A stretch of 48,783 nucleotides of DNA. Origin: Siccirubricoccus soli. GTDB taxonomy: Bacteria > Pseudomonadota > Alphaproteobacteria > Acetobacterales > Acetobacteraceae. Each line of letters begins with the position of its first letter. The first letter of the stretch is position 1. The notes beneath the pieces are model-generated. The model did not search any database and was not told the DNA's origin. It saw only the letters and a program-made list of their open reading frames with translations. The translations under genes and the position numbers were made by a program. Where the stretch lies: the NCBI RefSeq assembly GCF_024178315.1, contig NZ_JAMZIK010000089.1:1-48783 (forward strand), in the 5' to 3' direction. This document shows positions 36,150-44,406 of this stretch, one piece after another.

Positions 36150-37420
36150 TCCAGCTTGAGGATCAGCTGCTCGAATTCGTGAGCCGCCTGTGCGTCTGTG
36201 ACTTGCTTCTGGCGCTTCTTCAGTTCGGCCGCAGAGATAAGCGATTGAATATATTCCTCGTCTTTTGAGAGTGCGATTCGCGCTTCTTGGTCCACCTCCA
36301 TGTTAGCCATCGTGCCCGACCTGAGTAGCTGAATAGCGAGGCTCAGCGCCGCCTCGTTCTCCTGCGTTCGATTAAGATGGAGCTGCCAACGATCCGTAGC
36401 CGTTTGCTTGAGATGCGCGACACGCAGGACAATTAGATTGTGATACTGATCGCGCGCCTCCGAGTTGCCTCGGAGGTAGCCGTTGTCTCGCAGTGATTCT
36501 AAAATACGGACAGGAGATCGAATACGATAGGCATTAGGCAGAAGCTGCCCCTTCCTAACCGCCGAAATTAGCGCCATCGCCCGCTCATAAATCTCACGAT
36601 TCGCGGCGTTGAGTCGGGTGGCCCCCGGCTTCGGGGTAAACAGGAATGACTCTGTCCTGCCGCCAAATCTGATGGTGGGGGGTTTGACAATACCCTCCGC
36701 GGCAAGCTTCTCGACCAACTTGGCCTCGGTCGACGACAGCTTAACCCCGCCAATTTCTCCAGTTGCCCTGACTAGAGAAAGGGGCCAGCCTTGGTTGTCT
36801 TTTACCTTCTGCAGCGCCGATTCCAACGCCGGCGTACCGGCTCCCGCAACCAAGTCTGCCAAGCCGTCCAAATTATCTGCGAAATAGTAAGGACTGATAA
36901 GAATATTCTTCCCTCTGGCGGTATGCTGCGCAACGATTCCGCTGGTCGTTCCAAGTGTTACGCAGCGGTCGAACACACCTTTTTCCATTCCCAGGCGATT
37001 AAACAGAGCATCACGGTTGCGAGGTGCCTTGTAGAGGTTCTCGAGGATCGCGAGCGTCGCCTGCTCATGCCCATTTAGGGTCAGCTCCTTAGCCGCATAC
37101 TCACCGATTCCCTCGTACACATCGTCGAACAGGGGAATGTTGGGTACGATCTTCGTTATGGTCCTGCCAGTTGTGAGAAGCCGGACGAATTCAATTTCGG
37201 CCAAAAGTTCAAGAACGGGCCTGAGCGCGTAGGAAGGAATCGACATGAAATGGTCGGAAACCTTCCGCAAAACCTCATAGTCGATTTCGCCCAAACCCTT
37301 GAGATGGACCGCTAGCGTCGCGGACATCCCAATCACTTGCAGGTGGTCAAACTCCGGAACCTGCAGAACCGACAAGCCGGCATGGAGATCGTATGCGAAC
37401 TCAGCAGTTTCGCGGCTCAT
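36146..37420 (-). CDS. Unrecognised 424-residue protein, partner of the nuclease-like protein
   Basis: No family recognised. Residues 118-180 (LAILENLYKAPRNRDALFNR ... GKNILISPYYFAD) read like a winged helix, and a second such unit may start near 225 (STEAKLVEKLAAEGIVKPPT). The C-terminus is charged and probably coiled (KDEEYIQSLISAAELKKRQ). It is the first gene of the pair and overlaps the nuclease-like gene by four bases. Upstream on the minus strand, TTGTAA (37481-37486) and GATAAT (37460-37465) with a 15-base spacer could be a weak promoter, and AGGGA precedes the ATG. A sensor or DNA-recognition role is speculation. Confidence 0.72.
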   Translation of the reverse strand: MSRETAEFAYDLHAGLSVLQVPEFDHLQVIGMSATLAVHLKGLGEIDYEVLRKVSDHFMSIPSYALRPVLELLAEIEFVRLLTTGRTITKIVPNIPLFDDVYEGIGEYAAKELTLNGHEQATLAILENLYKAPRNRDALFNRLGMEKGVFDRCVTLGTTSGIVAQHTARGKNILISPYYFADNLDGLADLVAGAGTPALESALQKVKDNQGWPLSLVRATGEIGGVKLSSTEAKLVEKLAAEGIVKPPTIRFGGRTESFLFTPKPGATRLNAANREIYERAMALISAVRKGQLLPNAYRIRSPVRILESLRDNGYLRGNSEARDQYHNLIVLRVAHLKQTATDRWQLHLNRTQENEAALSLAIQLLRSGTMANMEVDQEARIALSKDEEYIQSLISAAELKKRQKQVTDAQAAHEFEQLILKLD

Positions 37421-37762
37421 GTCGACTCGGTTCCCTGGGGAAGACTGCAGCTAGCTACGATTATCGCCGATGCGCCACCATTACAATGACTAGTGGGCCT
37501 ACAACGGGGGCAGGCGCGCCGTCTGGAGCGGGCAGCCGCGTGCCGTCTCATTCCATCCTGCATCCGTCCGGGTTCGACCCGTGGGCGGATACCGAGCGCT
37601 AGGCATACACCACTAGGTACTGCGGATTTCGCCGGAGCTGCAGATATCCGCACACCGAGGTCTTGGGTCCAAACTCACACCGGGGTCCGGGGAGGGGTCC
37701 CCCCCCCGGCGGGGGTTGTAGGGGGCAGCGCCCCCTGCCCTGCCCCAGCCGCCCCCCCCCCC
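37421..37762. other. Intergenic region at the right island border
   Basis: About 340 bases. The left half is still mixed in composition and holds the presumed promoter of the island operon. The right half (from about 37675) is a GC-rich palindromic tract, including CCGGGG/CCCCGG arms and the hairpin at 37720, 3' of recQ. Such tracts look like dispersed intergenic repeats; no second copy is in the window. Confidence 0.5.
37720..37736 (-). terminator. Hairpin 3' of recQ
   Basis: AGGGGGC (37720-37726) pairs with GCCCCCT (37730-37736) over a three-base loop, 27 bases past the recQ stop on the minus strand. No T run follows, so termination is only likely. Confidence 0.45.
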
Positions 37763-39589
37763 TCACCCGTGCCGGTGGATGATGTCCAGCACGTCCTCGG
37801 CGTAGCGTTCCAGCTTGCTGCGGCCCACGCCCGCCACCATGGCCAGTTCCTCGGCGTCCTGCGGCCGGCGTTCGGCGATGGCGGCCAGGGTTTCGTTGTG
37901 GAAGATGACGTAGGCGGGCACGCCCTGCTCCTCCGCCTCCTGCTTCCGCCAGGCGCGCAGCGCCTCGAACAGCGGGTCGCCGGCCATGGCGGGCTGGGTG
38001 GCGCGGGCGCGGTCCCGCGGCGCGGCGGCCACCAGGGTTTCGGCGCGGAGCATGACGCGCTGCTCGCCCTTCAGGATGGGCTTCGCGGCGTCGGTGGGGA
38101 CGAGCTCGCCGTGGTTCTCCACCGCCACGTCGAGGGCGCCGAGGGCGACGAGCTGGCGGGCGACGCCGCGCCAGGCGGTCTCCGACAGATCCTTGCCGAC
38201 GCCGAAGGTGGGCAGGCGGTCATGGCCGAATTGCGCGACCTTGTCCGTGGTGCGGCCGCGGAGGATGTCCACCAGATGGCCGAGGCCGAAGCGGCGGCCG
38301 GTGCGGAGCACGGCGGAGAGCAGCTTCTGGGCGGCGATGGTGCCGTCGAACAGATGGGGCGGCGTCAGGCAGGCGTCGCAGGCGCCGCAGCGCTCGGGCG
38401 CGTCTTCCCCGAAGCAGCGCAGCAGGATGCGGCGGCGGCAGGTGGGGCTTTCGGCGATGGAGACCATGGCGTCGAGGCGGGCGCGCTCGATGCGCTTCTG
38501 CTCCTCCGTCGCGGGGCTTTCGGCGATGCGGTGGCGGGCCAGGGCGATGTCCCCGGCGCCGTAGAGGAGGAGGGCGCGGGCCGGCAGCCCGTCCCGCCCC
38601 GCGCGGCCGATCTCCTGGTACCAGGATTCGGGGGAGCGGGGCAGGTCGAGATGCGCCACCCAGCGGACGTCGGGCCGGTCGATCCCCATGCCGAAGGCGA
38701 TGGTGGCGGCCATGATGACGGCGTCGCCGCGGGCGAAGCGGCGGTGGGCGTCGCGCTTGGCCTCTGGCGGCAGGCCGGCGTGGAAGCAGAGGGCGTCGTG
38801 GCCGTCGGCGCGGAGCCAATCCGCCGTCTGCTCGGTCTTGGCGCGGGTGCCGCAATAGACGATGCCGGCGCCGGTGCCGTCCGAGGCCTGCTTGATGAAG
38901 GCGCGGAGCTGGGCGCGTTCCTGCTCCCGCGGGGCGGCGGTGATGAAGATGTTGGGGCGGTCGAAGCCGCCGCGGAAGACGGGGCTTTCCGTCAGGCCGA
39001 GCTGGGCGCGGATGTCCTCGACCGTGCGGGGGTCGGCGGTGGCGGTCAGGGCGAGGCGGGGGACGGTGGGGAAGCGTTCGGCCAGCAGGCCGAGGCCGCG
39101 GTATTCCGGACGGAAATGGTGGCCCCATTGGGAGACGCAATGTGCCTCGTCGATGGCGAAGAGGGCGAGGGGGCGGCGGGCGAGGAAGTCCAGCGTGCCG
39201 TCCAGCGTCAGGCGCTCGGGCGAGATGTAGAGGAGCTTGGTGGCGCCGCGGGCGAGGTCGCGCTTCACCTCACGCGCTTCCTCCTCCGGCAGGTCGGAAT
39301 GGAGGGCGGCGGCGGCGATGCCCTGCTGGCGGAGGGCGGCGACCTGGTCCTCCATGAGGGCGATGAGGGGGGAGACGACCACGCCGAGGCCCGGGCGGCA
39401 GAGGGCGGGGACCTGGAAGCAGAGCGACTTGCCGCCGCCGGTGGGCATGAGGACGAGGCCGGAGCCGCCGGCCATGACATGCGCCACGATCTCCGCCTGG
39501 CGGCCGCGGAAGCCGGCATGGCCGAAGACGCGGTGGAGGACGGCTTCGGGGGTGTCCTCGGTGGGGAGGGACTCCAGGCGTGCGGACAT
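37763..39589 (-). CDS. recQ: ATP-dependent DNA helicase RecQ
   Basis: 608 residues, complete. Walker A MPTGGGKS at 48-55, DEAH at 147-150 followed by the aromatic-rich loop CVSQWGHHFRPEY, helicase motif VI QEIGRAGRDG near 325, the zinc-binding cysteines Cys384, Cys401, Cys404 and Cys407, a winged-helix RQC domain, and one HRDC domain from about 535. RecQ unwinds DNA 3' to 5' in recombination and fork repair. It stands outside the AT-richer block, with host-like codon use, so it belongs to the chromosome core and not to the island system. Confidence 0.96.
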   Translation of the reverse strand: MSARLESLPTEDTPEAVLHRVFGHAGFRGRQAEIVAHVMAGGSGLVLMPTGGGKSLCFQVPALCRPGLGVVVSPLIALMEDQVAALRQQGIAAAALHSDLPEEEAREVKRDLARGATKLLYISPERLTLDGTLDFLARRPLALFAIDEAHCVSQWGHHFRPEYRGLGLLAERFPTVPRLALTATADPRTVEDIRAQLGLTESPVFRGGFDRPNIFITAAPREQERAQLRAFIKQASDGTGAGIVYCGTRAKTEQTADWLRADGHDALCFHAGLPPEAKRDAHRRFARGDAVIMAATIAFGMGIDRPDVRWVAHLDLPRSPESWYQEIGRAGRDGLPARALLLYGAGDIALARHRIAESPATEEQKRIERARLDAMVSIAESPTCRRRILLRCFGEDAPERCGACDACLTPPHLFDGTIAAQKLLSAVLRTGRRFGLGHLVDILRGRTTDKVAQFGHDRLPTFGVGKDLSETAWRGVARQLVALGALDVAVENHGELVPTDAAKPILKGEQRVMLRAETLVAAAPRDRARATQPAMAGDPLFEALRAWRKQEAEEQGVPAYVIFHNETLAAIAERRPQDAEELAMVAGVGRSKLERYAEDVLDIIHRHG

Positions 39590-39693
39590 GGGGGCGGGTA
39601 TAGCCCGGGGCGGGGTGGGTGTCCCGGGTCGTGGCCGGGGCGGATCAGGCCGCCGGCGGGGTTTCCGGCGGCCTGTCGCTTTCCTGCCGGGTG

Positions 39694-40086
39694 TTACTGG
39701 CCGACGACGATCTCCACCCGGCGGGATTCGGTGGCCATGAGCTCATAGGCGACGGCGCCGCGGGCCTCGATGCTGACGCGGGACTGCGGGATGCCGGCGG
39801 CGACGAGGGCATCGGCCACCTGGCGGGCGCGGGCCTCGGAGAGGGTGCGGTTGAAGGCGGTGGTGCCGCCATCCGGGGCGGAGAAGCCGCGGACGCGGAC
39901 CGGAGCCTGGGGGCGGGCTTGGGCCTGCTCGGCGATCTGGGTGATCACCTCGCGGGCATTGTCGTCGAGGGCGGCGCTGTCCTCGGTGAAGAAGACGACG
40001 GCGCGGGCCGGACGGCGCGGGGGTTCCGCGGCGCAGGCGGAGAGGGCGGCGAGGCCCAGGAGGGCGGGAAGGACTCGTCTTTGCAT
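39694..40086 (-). CDS. OmpA-family lipoprotein
   Basis: 130 residues. The signal ends in a lipobox, LAALSAC (Cys18), so the mature protein is anchored in a membrane. The rest is a short OmpA-like peptidoglycan-binding domain: VVFFTEDSAALDDNAREVI at the start, VRVRGFSAPDGG in the middle, NRTLSEARARQVADALVAAG with the usual Arg, and SRRVEIVV at the end. It resembles a small Pal-like protein. The frame extends upstream but the signal peptide fixes ATG 40086; no strong SD is visible. Confidence 0.87.
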   Translation of the reverse strand: MQRRVLPALLGLAALSACAAEPPRRPARAVVFFTEDSAALDDNAREVITQIAEQAQARPQAPVRVRGFSAPDGGTTAFNRTLSEARARQVADALVAAGIPQSRVSIEARGAVAYELMATESRRVEIVVGQ

Positions 40087-40252
40087 GGTGCCAATGGGGC
40101 ATGGCGGGGCGGGGCGGGTCAACCGCGCTGCGGTGACGGTGCCCTGCGCTGGCGCGGGGCTCGGTTGAGCTTCATCCGCCCTTCCCATGCCGGCTCATTG
40201 TCCAGCCGCGTGATTCACGGTTCGGTCGATCAGCCCTCGACCGATACGCGTC

Positions 40253-40419
40253 TAGGGCGTGTTGGGGACTGGGCGAGGCGGAGGGCTGGCGCGGGATTTT
40301 GTGTGCTGGGCAGGAGGGCGGCGCAGCCAAGGCTGGTTGCCGTGGTAAGCCGACCGACGCCCCCAGTGCGAAAAAGCCCCCGCCAGACCCACCCGAGGCC
40401 CATTCCCTAACAGGCCTTA
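40253..40419. mobile_element. MITE-like element with long imperfect terminal inverted repeats
   Basis: The left end (from 40253, TAGGGCGTGTTGGGGACTGG) matches the reverse complement of the right end (40419 backwards, TAAGGCCTGTTAGGGAATGG) at 18 of the first 22 positions, and weaker pairing continues for about 55 bases, including CTGGCG-GGG-TTTT. Both ends carry TA, the usual target of IS427-group IS5 elements. No coding capacity in 167 bases. Its right end contains the TAA stop of the Bug gene at 40417-41409. Confidence 0.7.
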
Positions 40420-41409
40420 GTCCGCCGTGATGGCGGCGCGCTGCACCAGGGCGCCCCAGCGCTGCTGCTCCCGCGCGATGAAGGCGCCGAATTCGGCGGG
40501 GCTGCGGCTGGCCACCGCCTCGGTGGCGGAGGCGGCGAAGCGGGTGCGGATATCCGGCTGGGTGAGCAGGGTGGCGAGGATGTTATGCCAGCGGGGGGCG
40601 ATCTCGGCCGGGGCGCCGGTGGGGAGGACGAGGCCCTGCCAGGAGCTGGCGACGAAGTCCGGGAAGCCGCTTTCGGCCATGGTCGGGGTATCGGGCAGGC
40701 TGGGGGTGCGGGCAGCGGTGGTGACGGCCAGGGCCTTCAGCCGGCCGGCCTGGACCTGGCCGAGGGCGGAGGAGAGGGTGACGAAGAGGCAATGGACATC
40801 GCCCGCGACGGCGGCGGTGGTGGCCGGGCCGGCGCCGCCCGGATAGGGGACGTGGACCATGTCGAGCCCGCCGGCCTGCTCGCGCAGCAGTTCCATCTCC
40901 AGCCGGTTCAAGCTGCCGGCGCCGGGGGAGCCGTAATTCACCTGGCCGGGCTTGGCGCGGGCATGGGCCACCAGCTCCGCCACGGTGGAGAAGGGGGCGG
41001 AGGGGTGGGCGACCAGCGCGTCCGGCGTTTCCGAGACCAGGGAGATGGCGGCGAAATCCGTGGCGGGACGGACGCGCAGGGCGCGGGCGAAGACGGCGGG
41101 GTTCACCGCCAGGGTGCCGACATTGCCGAGGAAGAGGGTGTAGCCATCCGGCGCGGCGCGGGCCGCGGCCTCCATGCCGACATTGCCGGCGGCGCCGGTG
41201 CGGTTCTCGATGACGATGGGCTGGCCGAGGGCCTCGGCCAGATGCGGCTGGAGGATGCGGGCGGCGAGATCCGTCGCGCCGCCGGGGGCGAAGGGGACGA
41301 GAAGGCGGATCGGGCGGTCCGGGTAGCCGGCGGCGCGGGCGAGGCGCGGGCTGGCGAGAAGGGTGGCGGCGGCGAGCAGGATGCGGCGGCTGGCGGCGGG
41401 GTGAGGCAT
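40417..41409 (-). CDS. Bug-family periplasmic receptor (TTT-type)
   Basis: 330 residues. The signal peptide includes SRRILLAAATLLASPRLARA, with twin arginines followed by hydrophobics, so Tat export is possible. Bug motifs: LLVPFAPGGATDLAARIL, VIENRTGAAGNVGMEAAARA, PDGYTLFLGNVGTLAVNP, VHVPYPGGAGPATTAAVAG. GGGAGGA precedes ATG 41409; the frame is open far upstream without a start signal. No TctAB is near. The TAA stop coincides with the tip of a MITE-like element, so the original C-terminus may have been altered by the insertion; the protein still has normal length for the family. Confidence 0.9.
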   Translation of the reverse strand: MPHPAASRRILLAAATLLASPRLARAAGYPDRPIRLLVPFAPGGATDLAARILQPHLAEALGQPIVIENRTGAAGNVGMEAAARAAPDGYTLFLGNVGTLAVNPAVFARALRVRPATDFAAISLVSETPDALVAHPSAPFSTVAELVAHARAKPGQVNYGSPGAGSLNRLEMELLREQAGGLDMVHVPYPGGAGPATTAAVAGDVHCLFVTLSSALGQVQAGRLKALAVTTAARTPSLPDTPTMAESGFPDFVASSWQGLVLPTGAPAEIAPRWHNILATLLTQPDIRTRFAASATEAVASRSPAEFGAFIAREQQRWGALVQRAAITAD

Positions 41410-41946
41410 GGGCGGTCCTCCCGATCGGTCGTTGGGGAGGAGGCTAGCGCGGTTCCGTAAAGGAACGGCAAGGGAAACGCGGCCCTGCCCTGCCTCGGTT
41501 CCCCTCCGGGCAGCATCGCGTCCGGCACGTGCTGGGCGTCGGGGCCGGAGCCGCGCCCCGTGCGGTGCGGCGATGCCGCAGCCCCCGCTCGGAAACGGTA
41601 TCGGCGCCTTCGCCGATGCAAGGCGCAGAAGGGGGCCTGCCAAGAGGGAACAGGGGAGAACCGGCGCCTTCCGGGCCAGGCTTGCTGCCCCGCACGGGCG
41701 GCCCGGGATCACCCGGTCCGAGCGAGGAGCGGCCGCAGAATGGCGGCCGACCCGCCTGCCTGCGCGGTGCCCATCGCGGCTTGGCACCATTGCGCCTCCC
41801 GGACCTGGATGCCGCCATCGCGCCTCTCGCCTCGACCGCCGAAGAAGATCCTTCGGACCATGTCGATTTCCGGGCAGCCCGTTCGTCGTGCCGATGCCAG
41901 GAGGCGGCACGCCAGGGACGGGGCGATGACCTCCCGCCCCCGCACG
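41410..41946. other. Intergenic region between the Bug gene and benE
   Basis: About 540 bases. The 60 bases next to 41409 hold a presumed promoter and a dyad for the Bug gene. The rest has no convincing gene; a 78-codon open frame on the minus strand (41709-41945) lacks a start signal. Nothing else recognised. Confidence 0.45.
41441..41466 (-). promoter_or_regulatory. Putative promoter and operator of the Bug gene
   Basis: On the minus strand TAGCCT (41441-41446) lies 31 bases ahead of ATG 41409. Directly upstream is the inverted repeat GTTCC-N5-GGAAC (41452-41466), placed between the likely -10 and -35, a position suited to a repressor. Confidence 0.38.
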
Positions 41947-43095
41947 CTACCCCCGCCGCAACACCAGCATCCCGCCCCCCGCCAGCAGCCCCCAGAACGC
42001 GCCGGAAATCCCCGCCACCGTCAGCCCGGACGCCGTGACCAGGAAGCAGATCACCGCCGCTTCCCTGCCCTCCGGCGCCATCAGCGCCCCCTGCAGCGCG
42101 GCGCCGAAGGCGCCGAGCAGCGCCAGCCCCGCCACCGCCTGGATGAGGATGGGCGGCGCCGCGCCGACGAAGGCGGTCGCGGTGCCGGCCAGCAGGCCGA
42201 AGCCGACATAGACCACCCCCGCCACCACCGCCGCCTGCCAGCGCCGCGCCGGGTCCGGCTCCGCCTCCGGGCTGGCGCAGAGCGCCGCGGTGATGGCGGC
42301 GAGGTTCACCGCATGGCCGCCAAGCGGCGCGCCGAGCAGGGTGAAGAGGCCGGTCACGGTGAATAGCGGCCCCGGCGCCGGGCGGTAGCCATTGGCGTTC
42401 AGCACCGCCATGCCGGGGATGTTCTGCGAGGCCATCGTCACCAGGAACAGCGGCAGGGCGATGCCGAGCATCGCCGAGGGCGAGAAGGCCGGCGTCACCC
42501 AGACCGGCGCCGGGCCGGCGGCCGCCAGCAGGCCGGGCGGCAGCTCCACCGTCGCGCCGATCAGGCCGAGCGCCACCAGCACCGCGGCCGGCACCGCCAG
42601 CAGCCGGTTCAGCCGCCCCACCACCGCCCAGGCGGCGAAAATGGCAAGGCCCATGGCCGGCGCCTCCGCCACCGCCCTCACCGGCGCCAGGCACAGCCCG
42701 AGCAGCACCCCGGCCAGCATGGCATTGGCCAGCGGCGGCGGGATGGCCGCCACCGCCCGGCCGAGCGGCTTCCACAGCCCGGCCAGCACGATGAGGGCGC
42801 CGGTCAGCAGGAAGGCCCCCACCGCCTCGGCGAAGCCGCCGGCCGGCGCGGCGGAGGCGGCAAGCAGCGCAGCGCCGGGCGTGGACCAGGCGACGCTGAT
42901 CGGCAGGCGCCGCCAGAGGCTCAGCAGGATGCCGCACAGTCCCATGGCGATGGAGAGCACCATGAGGCCGGAGGCCGCCTGGGCCGGGCTGGCGCCCATC
43001 GCCCGCAAGCCCTGCAGCACCACGGCGAAGGAGGAGGCGAAGCCGACAAAGCCCGCCAGCAGCCCCGCGGCCAGCGCGGGCGCCGATATGCGCAT
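41947..43095 (-). CDS. benE: BenE-family benzoate/proton symporter
   Basis: 382 residues with about twelve membrane segments. It matches BenE in MASQNIPGMAVLNANGYRP (a hallmark segment), APLGGHAVNLAAITAALCA, and the start APALAAGLLAGFVGFASSFA. BenE proteins import benzoate or related aromatic acids with protons. ATG 43095 follows GGGGAGGGGGG; a GTG directly upstream is also possible. It may supply an aromatic acid to the HpaB-like pathway or the enolase-superfamily enzyme next door, by inference. Confidence 0.9.
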   Translation of the reverse strand: MRISAPALAAGLLAGFVGFASSFAVVLQGLRAMGASPAQAASGLMVLSIAMGLCGILLSLWRRLPISVAWSTPGAALLAASAAPAGGFAEAVGAFLLTGALIVLAGLWKPLGRAVAAIPPPLANAMLAGVLLGLCLAPVRAVAEAPAMGLAIFAAWAVVGRLNRLLAVPAAVLVALGLIGATVELPPGLLAAAGPAPVWVTPAFSPSAMLGIALPLFLVTMASQNIPGMAVLNANGYRPAPGPLFTVTGLFTLLGAPLGGHAVNLAAITAALCASPEAEPDPARRWQAAVVAGVVYVGFGLLAGTATAFVGAAPPILIQAVAGLALLGAFGAALQGALMAPEGREAAVICFLVTASGLTVAGISGAFWGLLAGGGMLVLRRG

Positions 43096-43133
43096 CACAA
43101 CAATACCCCCCTCCCCTGCGGCAGGGTGCCGGG

Positions 43134-43239
43134 ATAGAGCAGATCGCCGTAGAGCGGCATCGCCCGACGGCGTGAATCTGCTTTGCAAACGAAGGCGTAG
43201 AGCGCTTTCGGTGAACGCATGCGAACCGAAAATGCTCTG
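43134..43239 (-). repeat. 107-bp double-hairpin repeat, copy 1 (family B)
   Basis: This is the reverse complement of the element at 48523-48629, with a small number of differences. It holds two stems in the same order: AGAGC-GATCTG arms and an AGAGCGCTTTCGGT-type arm. It lies 5' of benE and 3' of the enolase-superfamily gene. Confidence 0.8.
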
Positions 43240-43259
43240 GCCGCCGGGCGGGGCGCTGC

Positions 43260-44324
43260 CTACCCCGCCAGGGCCAGGCCGAGCCCGCTGCCCTGCGGCA
43301 CGGCGACCGAGCCCTGCTCCGGCGCCAGCGCCGGATAGGGCGGCTTGGCGAGATCGGCGAAATAGATCTCGAGCGGCTGCTCCTGCTCCGCCGCGGCCAG
43401 GTAGTGCAGCGTCGCCGCCAGGCCGGGGCCGAAATAGGGGCTGTGCGGCACCAGGGCGACGCCGCGCCGCTTCGCCTCCGCCGCCACCGCCAGCAGGCCG
43501 GACAGGCCGATCTTGGTGACGCTGGGCTGCACCACATCCACCGCGCCGGCCGCCAGCATATTGGCGATGTCGCCGGGCGAGCCGAGGCATTCGCCGGCGG
43601 AGATCGGGGTGTGGCCGGCGGCGCGCACCGCGGCGATGCCGGCGAAATCCTCGGGCGGCCAGACCGGCTCCTCCACCCAGCCGATGTTCCAGCCCTTGAC
43701 CGCTTGGCAGAAGCCGATGGCCTCGGCGACGCTCGGCCAGGCACAGTTGATGTCGAGCATCAGCGGGATCTCGGCCGGAGCGGCGCGGCGGGCGGCCTCG
43801 ATGCAGGCGAGGTCCACCTCATGCAGCTTGATGCGGCGATAACCGCGGGCGACGGCCTTCTCGGTCGCGGCGGCGACCAGCGCCGGGTCGCCATAGCGCA
43901 GCAGGCTGGCATAGGCCGGCACGCGGTCCCGCTTCGCCCCGCCCAGCAGCGCGTGCAGCGGCTTGCCCGCCACCTGCGCGGCCAGGTCCCAGAGCGCGAT
44001 GTCGAGGCCGGCCAGGGCGAAGGTGACAGGGCCGTTGCGGCCGAAATTGTGGAAGCGGCGATGCAGCTTGGTCATCAGCGCCGGGATGTCGTCCGCCGCC
44101 TCGCCGATGCAGGCGGGGGCGATGAGGCGCTCCAGCGCCTCCCGGGTCGTGCCGACCAGGGTGAAGCCGAAGCCCTCGCCGAGGCCGGTGAGGCCGGCAT
44201 CGGTCGTCACCTCCACCAGCAGCGTGTCCATGGCCCGGAGGTGGAGGTTGCCGCCGGGACCGGCGGGGTTGCCGTAGTCGAATGGCGTGCTGTGGATGCG
44301 GCCGGTGACGGCGGTGATGCGCAT
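43260..44324 (-). CDS. Mandelate racemase/muconate lactonizing enzyme family protein
   Basis: 354 residues of the enolase superfamily. The N-terminal capping domain ends near 125. The barrel carries KLH (Lys166-x-His168) on strand 2, Asp191, Glu219 and Glu245 as the three metal ligands (LDINCAW, WVEEP, ISAGE), then Lys271 (VTKIGG-like) and His294 (VPHSPYFG). This residue set allows racemisation, dehydration or cycloisomerisation of a carboxylate substrate; the exact reaction is open. GGGAAGGGA precedes ATG 44324. It is downstream of, and parallel to, the kinase-like operon with 82 bases between. Confidence 0.88.
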   Translation of the reverse strand: MRITAVTGRIHSTPFDYGNPAGPGGNLHLRAMDTLLVEVTTDAGLTGLGEGFGFTLVGTTREALERLIAPACIGEAADDIPALMTKLHRRFHNFGRNGPVTFALAGLDIALWDLAAQVAGKPLHALLGGAKRDRVPAYASLLRYGDPALVAAATEKAVARGYRRIKLHEVDLACIEAARRAAPAEIPLMLDINCAWPSVAEAIGFCQAVKGWNIGWVEEPVWPPEDFAGIAAVRAAGHTPISAGECLGSPGDIANMLAAGAVDVVQPSVTKIGLSGLLAVAAEAKRRGVALVPHSPYFGPGLAATLHYLAAAEQEQPLEIYFADLAKPPYPALAPEQGSVAVPQGSGLGLALAG

Positions 44325-44406
44325 GGTGCTGGTCCCTTCCCGGCCGGCAGTCTTGCAGCCGCCGGGAAGGGTGGAAAGCCCGGGGGCGCTGCCCGGGGTG
44401 CGGGCC

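Larger units (their letters stand above)
34890..37640. other. AT-richer island carrying two genes of foreign character
   Basis: Base composition falls visibly from just before the transposase-like gene start to about 37640, then returns to the surrounding GC level. Codon use in the two enclosed genes favours A/T-ending codons unlike all neighbours. This points to horizontal acquisition. The left edge is marked by the transposase-like gene; the right edge is a stretch of palindromic GC-rich DNA before recQ. No direct repeats or attachment site were found at the borders. Confidence 0.7.

Noticed and set aside
37560-37602. GGGTTCGACCC segment resembling a tRNA T-arm and thus a possible attachment site
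   Set aside because: The arms do not give a five-base T stem with a seven-base loop, no acceptor or anticodon arm is present, and no matching copy lies at the other island border.
41709-41945. 78-codon minus-strand frame after benE
   Set aside because: No SD, no recognisable domain, and composition like non-coding neighbours.
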